DNA of 64,000 bases from JALYNX01 sp963724825 (GCA_963724825.1 CAVRWT010000001.1:129289-193288); one strand, 5' to 3'. Shown: positions 9,304-19,005, counted from the first letter of the stretch. The notes: generated by a model from the sequence alone, not told the origin. A program made the numbers and translations.

Positions 9304-9432
9304 GCGGAAGCTCCGGCGGACCGGCGTCTGTTTGGCCGAAGGACGGAATGGGATTTGCAGATGATGAACGTTGTCCCCGGAATGGGAAGGCGGACCACGG
9401 GAGGAGACTCCCGGCCAAAGTCCGCCGGCAAG
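9303..9432 (+). ncRNA. Structured intercistronic element, copy 1 (rpoB-rpoC)
   Basis: Order of parts: GGCGGAAGCT lead (9303-9312), stem P1 CCGGCGGAC (9313-9321), conserved bulge CGGCGTCTG (9322-9330), stem P2 TTTGGCC (9331-9337), a variable arm, P2' GGCCAAA (9413-9419), P1' GTCCGCCGG (9420-9428), then CAAG. P1 and P2 are perfectly paired. Relative to the other copies, P1 and P2 both differ at paired positions with compensation. It begins 29 nt after the rpoB stop and ends 12 nt before the rpoC ATG. Whether it acts as RNA or as a mobile DNA hairpin is unknown. Confidence 0.75.
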
Positions 9433-9444
9433 AGAGAGATATAA

Positions 9445-12400
9445 ATGGTTGCCCAGCTTTTCGATGAACTGAAGATCGGCCTGGCCTCGAGTGATCAGAT
9501 TCGCGCCTGGTCATATGGAGAGGTCAAGAAGCCCGAGACGATCAACTACCGCACACTGCGACCCGAGAAGGAAGGGCTCTTCGACGAGCGCATCTTTGGC
9601 CCGCAACGGGACTGGGAGTGCTACTGCGGAAAGTACAAGCGGATCCGGTACAAGGGGATCATCTGCGAGCGTTGCGGCGTAGAGGTCACCCGGTCCAAGG
9701 TGCGCCGTGAGCGCATGGGCCACATCGAGCTGGCTGCCCCGGTCACCCACATCTGGTTCTTCAAGGGCGTTCCCAGCCGACTCGGCTATCTCCTCGACAT
9801 GTCCCCCAAGGAGCTGGAGAAGGTCATCTACTTCGCCAGCTACATCATCACCTCTGTCGATGACGAGCGGCGCCAGAAGGACCTCCCCGAGCTCGAGGCA
9901 GCGATGCGCGACGAGATCGAGGTCGTTCGCAACGAGTTCTCCGAGTGGCACGAGGTCCGCCTCGAGGCCCTGGAAGACGAGTTGGGCCGCATGGAAGAGG
10001 GCGGGGCCAAGAGCCAGGAGATCAACGCTCGCAAGAAGGAAGTCGAGCGTGAGATCAAGGACCGTCAGGATCGGACCGACCGTGAGGTCGAGCTGATCGA
10101 GGACGCCTATGACACCTTCCGCAAGTTCAAGCCCAAGGATCTGGTTGAGTCGGAGCAGCTGTGGCGAGAGATCTTCTTCCGCTACGACGAGTACTTCGAG
10201 GGCGGGATGGGCGCCGAGGCCGTCAAGGCCCTGTTGCACCGCCTCGACCTCGACGTCGAGATGGCGACACTGAACGAGCACCTCGAGTCGGGCTCCGCGC
10301 AGAAGCGGCAGCGGGCGACACAGCGGATGAAGGTGGTCAAGCCCTTCTGGGAAGGCCAGAACCGAGCCGAGGACATGATCCTCGAGACGGTCCCGGTGAT
10401 CCCACCGGACCTGCGCCCAATGGTGCAGCTCGACGGTGGCCGATTCGCCACCTCCGATCTCAACGACCTCTATCGACGGGTCATCAATCGCAACAACCGC
10501 CTGAAGAGGCTGCTCGACCTCGGGGCTCCCGAGATCATCGTGAACAACGAGAAGCGGATGCTCCAGGAAGCGGTCGACGCCCTGTTCGACAACGGGCGGC
10601 GCGGACGCGCGGTGACCGGTCCGGGAAACCGGGCTCTCAAGTCCTTGTCGGACATGCTCAAGGGCAAGCAAGGGCGTTTCCGCCAGAACCTGCTCGGCAA
10701 GCGAGTCGACTACTCCGGGCGGTCCGTGATCGTGGTCGGCCCCCAGCTCAAGCTGCATCAGTGCGGTCTGCCCAAGATCATGGCCCTCGAGTTGTTCAAG
10801 CCCTTCGTGATGAAGCGGCTGGTCGACCTCGACCTGGCCCAGAACATCAAGGCGGCGAAGAGGATGGTCGAGCGCCAGCGCCCGCAGGTGTGGAACGTCC
10901 TCTCTGACGTGATTCAGGAGCATCCGGTGCTCCTCAACCGGGCGCCAACCCTGCACCGTCTCGGGATTCAGGCCTTCGAGCCGGTCCTGGTCGAAGGAAA
11001 GGCGATTCAGATCCATCCGTTGGTTTGTGAGGCGTTCAACGCCGACTTCGACGGAGACCAGATGGCGGTTCATCTCCCCTTGTCAGCCGAGGCGCAGGCC
11101 GAGGCACGGATCTTGATGCTGTCGTCGAACAACGTCCTGTCACCGGCGTCGGGTCGCCCGATCGTCACTCCCTCACAGGACATGGTCATCGGGGTCTACT
11201 ACCTGTCCGAGTACGTCGAGGACGCCAAAGGAGCGGGCCGGCGACTTCGCCGACTTCGACGAGGCGATGATGGCCTACGAGATCGGCGAGTTGTCGCTGC
11301 ATGCACCCATCAAGATCCGCCTCGGAGCACTCGCCGGGGAACCGGAGCTCTATTCCGATCTCAAGCTCACCTTGGGAAGCCTCCTTCCCGAGCAGCCGAT
11401 GAGCACGGAGGGTCTGTCGGAGACCACCTTGGGCCGGGTCATCTTCAACCAGGCACTCCCCGAGGGCTTCCCCTTCGTGGATTCGGTGGTGATCAAGGCG
11501 GATGTCAGGAAGCTCATCGAGACCATCATCGAGCGCTATCCGAGATCGGCCGTTGCCGAGACCCTCGATGGGATCAAAGAAGTCGGGTTCCACTACGCCA
11601 CGAAGGCGGGTCTCAGCATTGCCCTCGATGACGTGCGCACGCCTGCTGACAAAGCCCAGATCCTCGAGGCCTATGAGGAGCGCGCCGACAAGGTGCAGAG
11701 CCTGTTCCAGAAGGGTGTCGTAACCGACGAGGAGCGGCGCCAGGAGCTGATCGAGATCTGGACGGAGGCCACCGAGAAGGTGACCGAGGCCACCAAGATC
11801 AGCCTCAAATCGCAGCGCTTCAACTCGCTCGACATGATGGTCGGCTCCGGGGCACGCGGGAACATGATGCAGGTTCGTCAGATCGCCGGAATGCGCGGTC
11901 TGGTGGCCAACCCGAAGGGTGACATCATCCCCCGTCCCATCATCTCCAACTTCCGCGAGGGACTGTCGGTTCTCGAGTACTTCATCTCGACGCACGGGGC
12001 CCGCAAGGGATTGGCCGACACCGCCCTTCGCACCGCCGACTCCGGCTACCTGACTCGGCGTCTGGTCGACGTCTCCCAGGAGATGATCGTGCTCGATGAC
12101 GACTGTGGAACCGACCGCGGGATCGTGATCCCTGTCATCGACGAGCGGGGCACCAAGATCCGCAACCTCAGGGCGCGTATCTACGGCCGGGTCCTTGCCG
12201 ACGACGTCAAGGAAGGCCGGACCATGGTGGCCACCGAGGACGGCGACAAGCTGCGGGCAGGTGCCGTGATCGGCACCAAGGAGCTGCACGCGGTTGAGGA
12301 AGCCAACATCGAATCGGTTCGGGTTCGCTCACCACTCACCTGCGACACCAGAGGCGGTGTGTGTCAGGCCTGCTACGGGCTGTCACTCGCCACCGGCAAG

Positions 12401-13375
12401 ACCGTTGAGACCGGCGAGGCTGTCGGCATCATGGCCGCACAGTCGATTGGCGAGCCCGGGACACAGCTCACGATGAGGACGTTCCACACGGGTGGCGTCG
12501 CCGGCGAGGACATCACCCACGGCCTTCCCCGGGTCGTCGAGCTCTTCGAGGCCCGCGCACCCAAGGGGAGAGCGGTCATGGCCGAGGAGAAGGGTGTGGT
12601 CACCGTCGTCGAAGACGAGCAGGGTCGCCGCATTCTCCTCGAGGTCGGTGACGACGAGCTCATCTACCCGATCTCGCGATACGCCAAGCTCAGGCCTGGC
12701 ATCTCGAGTGGTGCGACGATCGACGCCGGCACCCAGCTCACCGAGGGCCCCCTGGACCCCAAAGAGGTTCTCGAGATCAAGGGAGTCCGCGCCACCCAGC
12801 AGTATCTGGTCGATCAGGTGCAGGAGGTCTACAAGTCACAGGGCGTGGAGATCCATGACAAGCACATCGAGATGATCGTGCGTCAGATGCTTCGCCGGGT
12901 GCGAGTGGTCTCGCCCAACGAGTCCGACTTCCTGCCCGCAGCCCTTGTCGACGATCAGACATTCCGGGACACCAACCGGGAACTGGTTGCCGAGGGCAAG
13001 CGCCCCGCCGAGGGCAGGCCGGAGCTGATGGGGATCACCAAGGCCTCGTTGGCCACCGATTCCTGGTTGTCGGCCGCCTCCTTCCAGGAGACGACCCGGG
13101 TTCTCACCGATGCCGCCATCCAGGGACGGTCCGACTTCATGCGCGGTCTCAAGGAGAACGTGATCATCGGCAAGCTGATCCCTGCGGGCACCGGCGCCCA
13201 GCAGTACCAAATGCTGCAGCCGTCGCTTCCCGGTGCGACCACGGTCGCCAGCCTGGGATTCCTCGACGGTGGGCCGATGTCAGGTGGGGGCGGCGACGAT
13301 GGCCTTCCCGAAGACCCGGCAGAGTGGCTGGCCAGCCTCGGGGGCAGCATTCGCTCGGACGACGAAGAGGAATAG
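9445..13375 (+). CDS. rpoC: RNA polymerase beta' subunit (one frame break)
   Basis: About 1309 residues if one extra base is removed. Visible are the N-terminal zinc site (CYCGKYKRIRYKGIICERCG), the catalytic NADFDGDQMAVHLPLS (11038-11085), the second zinc site (CDTRGGVCQACYG) and the trigger-loop-side RTFHTGG. The frame changes near 11230: VYYLSEYVEDAK continues in the next frame as ERAGDFADFDEAMMAYEIGE. Dropping one G in AAAGGAG restores a normal protein. No slippery sequence with a downstream structure is evident, and RpoC is essential, so this is most likely a sequence error. A strong terminator follows. Confidence 0.96.
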
Positions 13376-13400
13376 GGACTCTCCCGACCGACACAACTCT

Positions 13401-13430
13401 CGAAAGGGCCGCCGCGAGGCGGCTCTTTCG
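13401..13430 (+). terminator. Intrinsic terminator after rpoC
   Basis: A 13-bp stem (CGAAAGGGCCGCC with GGCGGCTCTTTCG, one G-U pair) is closed by a GCGA tetraloop and followed by TATTT. It lies 26 nt after the rpoC stop and should end the rpoBC transcript. Confidence 0.85.
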
Positions 13431-13509
13431 TATTTGGCGGGCAAAGTGGCGTTCGACATCGACACAAACCGCGCTTTGCCGGTGCCCTTGACGTGCCGAA
13501 GTATTACCG

Positions 13510-14422
13510 ATGACTTCTGATCAGGACCCGTCGGGCCCCAAGAAGGGGAGACGGCTCGCGCCGGACGAACTGGCGCGGGACATCGCCAATCGCCTGAAAG
13601 TGTCGGGCGGGTCACACGTCGCCGAGCGACGGTTCCTCCCTCGCTTCGACCTGCTCAACGCGGGGCGCCTCATCATGGGGCTGGGCGCTCTGCTGCTGGG
13701 GGCCCTCCTCATCGCGGGATTCACCTGGTTGAGCGGCCTGAACGGATACGAGGCGCCGGGGAGCGTCACCGGGAGCTCGCCGGTGTACGCCTGCCCAGGC
13801 GGGCCTCAACTGGGGGAGGTTTTCGAAGGAGAGGCAATCACCGTGATCGGGCGGAGCCCGGATCAGACATGGCTCATCCTTCGGGATGCCCGCGGCCCCG
13901 GCAATCGGGTGTACGTGTTGGAGTCCGCGATCAGGGTGGACGGCGATCAAGAGTCTGCTTTCGTCCCGCGATTGCCAGCCGGGAGACGGACAGCCAATCG
14001 CGGCCGGACAGACCATTCCTCCAGGCGAGAGCACCACCACGGTGTCCACCATCCCGACCACCACAATTCCTGGCGAGACTACGACCACCGCAGCCTCCAA
14101 CCCCCAGTCGCGGCGGCCGCCGCGGCATCGCAACTCGCCGAGCCCGGGTACGACCACGACGACCACCACCCGTCCCGGGGTCACGACCACCACCCGTCCC
14201 GGCCAGACCACGACCAGTCATGGGACCACCACGACCACGCACGCCGGAACCACCACATCGACGTCGGGGTCTTCGACTTCCACCACGGGTGGGACGACGA
14301 CCACCACGGAGCCTCCGACGACGACCACCGAGCCTCCAACGACCACCACGGAGCCTCCAACGACGACCACGGAGCCTCCAACGACGACCACGACGGTGCC
14401 CGAAACCTCGACAACGCTCTGA
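13510..14422 (+). CDS. Single-pass membrane protein with a Thr/Pro-rich tail (one frame break)
   Basis: About 303 residues after correcting one +1 break near 13965. The N-terminal half has a basic cytoplasmic segment, a membrane helix (LIMGLGALLLGALLIAGFTW, about residues 54-73) and a small extracytoplasmic domain (VTGSSPVYACPGGPQLGEV..., GRSPDQTWLILRD), possibly SH3-like. In the next frame the protein continues as DCQPGDGQPIAAGQTIPPGE and then a long T/P-rich stalk ending EPPTTTT x4 and a stop at 14422. The other reading frame would run on as a His/Asp-rich sequence to 14532, which looks artificial. Likely a surface-exposed wall-spanning protein of unknown function. Confidence 0.65.
14309..14392 (+). 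repeat. 21-bp tandem repeat coding EPPTTTT
   Basis: Units beginning GAGCCTCC occur at 14309, 14330, 14351 and 14372, an exact 21-bp period. They encode four copies of EPPTTTT at the end of the Thr/Pro-rich stalk. Confidence 0.85.
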
Positions 14423-14505
14423 GGGCCGACGCGCGCTGGTCCCGTTGGCGTGGTTTTCGACAACTGGTACCGTATTCCCTGCCGAGCCGGGAGATCCCGG
14501 CCGAT

Positions 14506-14535
14506 TTGGTACGCGCGCAGACAGATACATAGAAT
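14506..14535 (+). promoter_or_regulatory. Predicted promoter of the str operon
   Basis: TTGGTA and TAGAAT are 18 nt apart, 140 nt upstream of rpsL. This fits the spacing of the other promoters proposed in the window. Confidence 0.5.
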
Positions 14536-14583
14536 CCGAATGCGTTCGACGGCTCTCCCTCGGGTGAGGGCCGATCAAGCGAG

Positions 14584-14604
14584 CCGGGCACTTCGCGTGC
14601 CCGG
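14584..14604 (+). promoter_or_regulatory. rpsL leader hairpin
   Basis: CCGGGCAC and GTGCCCGG form an 8-bp perfect stem with a TTCGC loop in the leader between the proposed promoter and rpsL. It may serve autoregulation or mRNA stability. A good SD (TAGGAG) follows before the ATG. Confidence 0.5.
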
Positions 14605-14675
14605 TACGCAAGATTTCACAAGAGGATCGGCAGCTAGGGCTGCGCCCATGCCGCTTCCTTCCGTTTAGGAGCAAA

Positions 14676-15047
14676 ATGCCGACGATTGAGCAGCTTGTCC
14701 GCGAGGGCAGGAAGCCAAAGACCAAGAAGGCGAAGACCGCCGGTCTGGCCGGGGCCCCGCAGCGACGCGGGGTGTGCACTCGCGTGTACACCGTGACCCC
14801 CAAGAAGCCGAACTCGGCGTTGCGCAAAGTGTGCCGGGTCCGTCTCTCGACTGGCGTCGAGGTGACCGCCTACATCCCCGGTGAGGGTCACAACCTCCAG
14901 GAGCACAGCATCGTTCTCATCCGCGGCGGCCGCGTCCGCGACCTCCCCGGTGTCCGCTACAAGGTCATCCGAGGCACCCTGGACGCCTCGGGCGTCAGCG
15001 CCCGCAAGCAAGCCCGAAGCCGATACGGGACCAAGAAGGACTCCTGA
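14676..15047 (+). CDS. rpsL: 30S ribosomal protein S12
   Basis: 123 residues, full length. The decoding-centre motifs TPKKPNSALRK (lysine 43) and PGVRYKVIRG are intact, so the streptomycin-interacting positions look wild type. ATG follows TAGGAGCAAA. The stop overlaps the rpsG start (TGATG), so the two are coupled. First gene of the str operon. Confidence 0.99.
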   Translation: MPTIEQLVREGRKPKTKKAKTAGLAGAPQRRGVCTRVYTVTPKKPNSALRKVCRVRLSTGVEVTAYIPGEGHNLQEHSIVLIRGGRVRDLPGVRYKVIRGTLDASGVSARKQARSRYGTKKDS

Positions 15048-15514
15048 TGCGTCGCGCTCCAGCCCAAAAGCGAAAGATCGAGCCCGACCCGGTATTCCGG
15101 AGCGTCCTGGTGAGCAAGGTGATCAACAAGGTCCTGCTCAAAGGCAAGAAGAACACCGCCCGTGACATCGTCTACAGCGCCCTGGAGACGGTGGAGCAAC
15201 GCACCAGCCAGGATCCAGGAGTCGTTCTCAAGCGGGCTATCGACAACATTCGGCCCCAGGTCGAAGTCCGGTCACGACGCGTGGGAGGTAGCTCCTATCA
15301 GGTGCCGGTCGAAGTCTCCCCGCGTCGCCAGGAGAGCCTGGCGATCCGATGGCTGGTCAATTTCGCCCGGCAACGGCGAGAGCCCACGATGGCCATGCGC
15401 TTGGCCAATGAGATTCTCGACGCCTCCAATTACACCGGGGCGGCGGTGAAGCGCAAAGAAGATGTCCACAAGATGGCGGAGTCCAACAAGGCCTTCGCCC
15501 ATTACCGCTGGTAA
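15047..15514 (+). CDS. rpsG: 30S ribosomal protein S7
   Basis: 155 residues. It opens MRRAPAQKRKIEPDPVFRSV and carries the S7 core MRLANEILDASNYTGAAVKR and the C-terminal VHKMAESNKAFAHYRW. S7 nucleates assembly of the 30S head and is the classical autoregulator of the str operon. A structured 136-nt spacer separates it from fusA. Confidence 0.99.
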   Translation: MRRAPAQKRKIEPDPVFRSVLVSKVINKVLLKGKKNTARDIVYSALETVEQRTSQDPGVVLKRAIDNIRPQVEVRSRRVGGSSYQVPVEVSPRRQESLAIRWLVNFARQRREPTMAMRLANEILDASNYTGAAVKRKEDVHKMAESNKAFAHYRW

Positions 15515-15555
15515 TAGCCACCGGTCCCAACGGAGAAACTGCAAGAGATTTACCC

Positions 15556-15616
15556 GAACGTTCCAGCAGGCGGGCTGGCCACCGAACCAGCCCGAACCGC
15601 AGGACGTGGGACGTTC
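15556..15616 (+). promoter_or_regulatory. Structured spacer between rpsG and fusA
   Basis: GAACGTTCC (15556-15564) pairs with GGGACGTTC (15608-15616) with one G-U. Inside, GCGGGCTGG and CCAGCCCG form a second stem with an 8-nt loop. The result is a stable two-tier hairpin upstream of the fusA ribosome site. It may be a translational operator comparable in position to the S7-binding site of other str operons; that is inference. Confidence 0.5.
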
Positions 15617-15650
15617 ACAACCTCATAGCGAGTCGGAGTAGCAGGAAGAG

Positions 15651-17780
15651 ATGAGCGACGGAAACGCTGCGCTTGAACATTTGCGGGAAGTACCGCTGAG
15701 CCGAACCCGGAATATCGGGATCATGGCTCATATCGACGCGGGCAAGACCACTCTCACCGAGCGCATCCTCTACTACACCGGCCGCAACTACAAGATCGGT
15801 GAGGTCCATGAAGGCGCAGCCACCATGGACTGGATGGAGCAGGAGCAGGAGCGGGGGATCACCATCACCTCCGCAGCCACCACCTGTGTCTGGCACGAGC
15901 ACCTGATCAACATCATCGACACCCCCGGCCACGTCGACTTCACCGTCGAAGTCGAGCGGTCGCTGAGGGTTCTCGACGGCGCAGTGGCAGTCTTCGATGG
16001 CGTCGCCGGCGTCGAGCCCCAGTCCGAGACGGTGTGGCGTCAGGCCGACCGCTACCACGTCCCCCGGATCTGCTTCATCAACAAGCTGGACCGGACCGGC
16101 GCCGACTTCTACGCCGATATCGACTCCATCTCGAATCGTCTTGGCGCCTATCCCCTCGTGATGCAGCTGCCCATCGGCACCGAGGCCAATTTCATGGGCG
16201 TCGTCGATCTCGTCGAGGAGAGGGCCCATCTCTGGCGTGGGGACGACGGGAAGCAGTGGGACACCACCGACATCCCTGAAGATCTCGTCGGCCTCGCCGC
16301 AAAGTACCGCCACGATCTCATCGAGAAGGTCGCCGAGACCTCCGTGGAGCTTCTCGAGGCCTATCTCGAGCATGGAACGCTCACTGTCGAACAGATCAAG
16401 GCCGGGGTTCGCCTGGGAACTCTCCAGGGGGATTTCAACCCGGTCTTCTGCGGCTCAGCGTTCAAGAACAAGGGTGTGCAGTTGCTGCTCGACGCAGTCG
16501 TCGACTACCTGCCCAGCCCTGCCGACCTCCCCCCGATCAAGGGGTTCAAGCCAGGTGACGAGGAGGTCGTGGTCGAGCGCAAACTCGAAGACACCGAGCC
16601 GTTCGCAGCTCTCGCCTTCAAGATCATGTCCGACCCGCATGTCGGCAAGCTGACCTACTTCCGGGTCTATTCAGGGCACGCCGCGAAGGGCGACTCGGTC
16701 CTGAACACCTCGACCGGGAAGAAGGAGCGTTTCGGGCGCATCCTGCGAATGCACGCCAACTCACGTGAGGATGTCGAAGAGGTGTTTGCCGGCGACATCG
16801 TCGCTGGCATTGGCTTCAAGAACACCACGACGGGGGACACCCTGTCCTCGGAGCGGTCGCCGATCCAGCTCGAGTCGATGGAATTCCCGGCTCCGGTGAT
16901 CTCGGTCGCCATCGAGCCCAAGACCAAGTCCGATGACGAGAAGCTCTCCGAGTCGCTGCACCGACTCACCGAAGAGGACCCAACCTTCCTGGTTCGGACC
17001 GACGATGAGACCGGGCAGACCATCATCTCGGGTATGGGCGAGCTCCACCTGGAGATCCTCGTGGATCGCCTGCTGCGGGAGTTCAAGGTCGACGCCACTG
17101 TCGGCAAGCCGCAGGTCGCCTATCGGGAGACCATCCGCAGGGCGGTTGAGAAGGTCGTTTACCGGCACGTCAAGCAGACCGGTGGCAAGGGCCAATTCGC
17201 CCACGTGGTGATCAACCTCGAGCCGACCGGTCCGGGTGGCGGCTATGAGTTCGTTGACCTCATCAAGGGTGGCAAGATCCCGCGGGAGTACATCCCTTCG
17301 GTCGACTCGGGCATCGAAGAGGCCCTGGACCAGGGAATCATCGCCGGCTACCCGCTTGTCGACGTCCGAGCGATCCTTGTCGACGGGTCGTTCCACGATG
17401 TCGACTCCTCCGAGATGGCCTTCAAGATCGCAGGGTCCATGGCCCTTCAGGAGGCCGCTCGCAAGGCCGGGGTGAAGATCCTCGAGCCGATCATGGAAGT
17501 CGAAGTCACCACCCCTGATGAGTACATGGGTGACGTGATCGGAGACCTCAACAGCCGGCGGGGCAAGGTGGAAGGCATGTCCCAGCGGGGCAACAGCCAG
17601 GTGATCCGGGCTCAGGTGCCGATGTCGGAGATGTTTGGCTACGCCACGGATCTGCGGTCGAAGACCCAGGGGCGGGCCACCTATTCCATGCAGTTCCATT
17701 CATACCAGGACGTACCCGACTCGATCGCCGACGACATCGTGGCGACCCGACGTGGCGCGGCATTGAGTTCGAAGCAATAG
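15651..17780 (+). CDS. fusA: Translation elongation factor G
   Basis: 709 residues. The GTPase has AHIDAGKTTLTERILYYTG, DTPGHVDFTVEVERS and NKLDRTGAD. The remaining domains are complete through the C-terminal GRATYSMQFHSYQDVP. EF-G drives ribosomal translocation and, with RRF, recycling. Codon use is C-ending as in most of the window, in sharp contrast with the following tuf gene, which begins 34 nt downstream. Confidence 0.99.
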   Translation: MSDGNAALEHLREVPLSRTRNIGIMAHIDAGKTTLTERILYYTGRNYKIGEVHEGAATMDWMEQEQERGITITSAATTCVWHEHLINIIDTPGHVDFTVEVERSLRVLDGAVAVFDGVAGVEPQSETVWRQADRYHVPRICFINKLDRTGADFYADIDSISNRLGAYPLVMQLPIGTEANFMGVVDLVEERAHLWRGDDGKQWDTTDIPEDLVGLAAKYRHDLIEKVAETSVELLEAYLEHGTLTVEQIKAGVRLGTLQGDFNPVFCGSAFKNKGVQLLLDAVVDYLPSPADLPPIKGFKPGDEEVVVERKLEDTEPFAALAFKIMSDPHVGKLTYFRVYSGHAAKGDSVLNTSTGKKERFGRILRMHANSREDVEEVFAGDIVAGIGFKNTTTGDTLSSERSPIQLESMEFPAPVISVAIEPKTKSDDEKLSESLHRLTEEDPTFLVRTDDETGQTIISGMGELHLEILVDRLLREFKVDATVGKPQVAYRETIRRAVEKVVYRHVKQTGGKGQFAHVVINLEPTGPGGGYEFVDLIKGGKIPREYIPSVDSGIEEALDQGIIAGYPLVDVRAILVDGSFHDVDSSEMAFKIAGSMALQEAARKAGVKILEPIMEVEVTTPDEYMGDVIGDLNSRRGKVEGMSQRGNSQVIRAQVPMSEMFGYATDLRSKTQGRATYSMQFHSYQDVPDSIADDIVATRRGAALSSKQ

Positions 17781-17814
17781 AGATCTAGGAAAGAGATAGA
17801 GGAGCCAAAGAATC

Positions 17815-19005
17815 ATGGCGAAGGCGAAGTTTGAGCGTTCGAAGCCGCATGTGAATGTGGGGACGATGGGTCATATTGATCATGGGAAGACGACGTTGAC
17901 GGCGGCGATTACCAGGGTGTTGGCGGATCGGGTTGGTGGGTCGAATCAGTTGACGTCTTTTGATCAGATTGATAAGGCGCCTGAGGAGCGGGAGCGGGGG
18001 ATCACGATTCAGATTGCTCATGTGGAGTATGAGACTTCGGCTCGTCATTATGCGCATGTGGATATGCCGGGTCATGCGGATTACATCAAGAACATGATTA
18101 CGGGTGCGGCGCAGGTGGATGGTGCGATTCTGGTGGTGTCGGCGGCTGATGGTCCGATGCCTCAGACTCGGGAGCATGTTTTGTTGGCTCGTCAGGTGGG
18201 GGTGCCTTCGATTGTCGTGTTTTTGAACAAGGTGGACATGGTTGACGATTCTGAGCTGTTGGACCTGGTGGAGCTCGAGGTTCGGGATTTGTTGACGGAG
18301 TATGAGTTTCCGGGGGATGAGGTTCCGGTGGTGCGGGGGTCTGCGTTGAAGGCGTTGGAGGGGGATGAGGCGGCTTCGGATCAGATCATGGAGTTGATGG
18401 GGGCGGTGGATTCTTATATTCCGGAGCCGGATCGGGATACGGATAAGCCGTTCCTGATGTCGATCGAGGACGTGTTCTGTATTACTGGTCGGGGGACGGT
18501 GGTTACGGGTCGGGTGGAGCAGGGGATTTTGAAGGTGAATGAGGAGGTGGAGATTGTGGGGATCCGGCCGACTCATAAGACGGTGGCTACTGGGATTGAA
18601 ATGTTCCGCAAGCTCCTGGATGAGGGTCGGGCGGGGGACAATGTGGGGGTTCTGCTGCGTGGTGTGGGTAAGGATGAGGTGGAGCGGGGTCAGGTTCTGG
18701 CGAAGCCGGGGTCGATCACTCCGCATACTGATTTCGAAGCTCAGGTGTATGTCCTGACTAAGGAGGAGGGGGGCCGGCATAACCCGTTCTTTCCCGGGTA
18801 TCGCCCCCAGTTCTACTTCCGGACCACCGATGTGACCGGGTCGATCCAACTGCCGGAGGGGACTCAGATGGTGATGCCTGGTGATAACACTGAGATGAAC
18901 GTGGAGTTGATCGCTCCTATCGCCATGGACGAGGGTCTCCGTTTCGCGATCCGTGAAGGCGGCCGCACCGTCGGCGCCGGACGAGTCATCAAGATCCTCA
19001 AATGA
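17815..19005 (+). CDS. tuf: Translation elongation factor Tu
   Basis: 396 residues, complete. GTPase motifs are GHIDHGKTTLTAA, DMPGHADYIKNM (Met where Cys is usual) and NKVDMVDDSE; domains 2 and 3 follow. The base composition is odd. From 17815 to about 18780 almost all third positions are G or T (GAT, CAT, GGT, TTG, ACG), while fusA and rpsJ prefer C. From about 18781 the gene returns to C-ending codons. This gives a mosaic that suggests gene conversion or import from another tuf copy. Its stop overlaps rpsJ (ATGA). Confidence 0.98.
   Translation: MAKAKFERSKPHVNVGTMGHIDHGKTTLTAAITRVLADRVGGSNQLTSFDQIDKAPEERERGITIQIAHVEYETSARHYAHVDMPGHADYIKNMITGAAQVDGAILVVSAADGPMPQTREHVLLARQVGVPSIVVFLNKVDMVDDSELLDLVELEVRDLLTEYEFPGDEVPVVRGSALKALEGDEAASDQIMELMGAVDSYIPEPDRDTDKPFLMSIEDVFCITGRGTVVTGRVEQGILKVNEEVEIVGIRPTHKTVATGIEMFRKLLDEGRAGDNVGVLLRGVGKDEVERGQVLAKPGSITPHTDFEAQVYVLTKEEGGRHNPFFPGYRPQFYFRTTDVTGSIQLPEGTQMVMPGDNTEMNVELIAPIAMDEGLRFAIREGGRTVGAGRVIKILK

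Noticed and set aside
5960..9514. 1184-codon open frame antisense to rpoB
   Set aside because: It mirrors rpoB codons in a GC-rich gene, has no recognisable domain, and rpoB is certain.
9511..11073. 520-codon frame antisense to rpoC
   Set aside because: Shadow of the rpoC reading frame with no domain evidence.
11225..11270. Programmed frameshift in rpoC
   Set aside because: No slippery motif plus stimulator was seen, and similar breaks occur in unrelated genes; sequence error is simpler.
14423..14532. His/Asp-rich continuation of the 13.5 kb gene in its first frame
   Set aside because: The Thr/Pro-rich frame with exact EPPTTTT repeats and its own stop at 14422 is the more natural product.
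17785..18849. 354-codon frame antisense to tuf
   Set aside because: It is a consequence of the G/T-ending codons of tuf; the translation is low-complexity (H, L, R, P).
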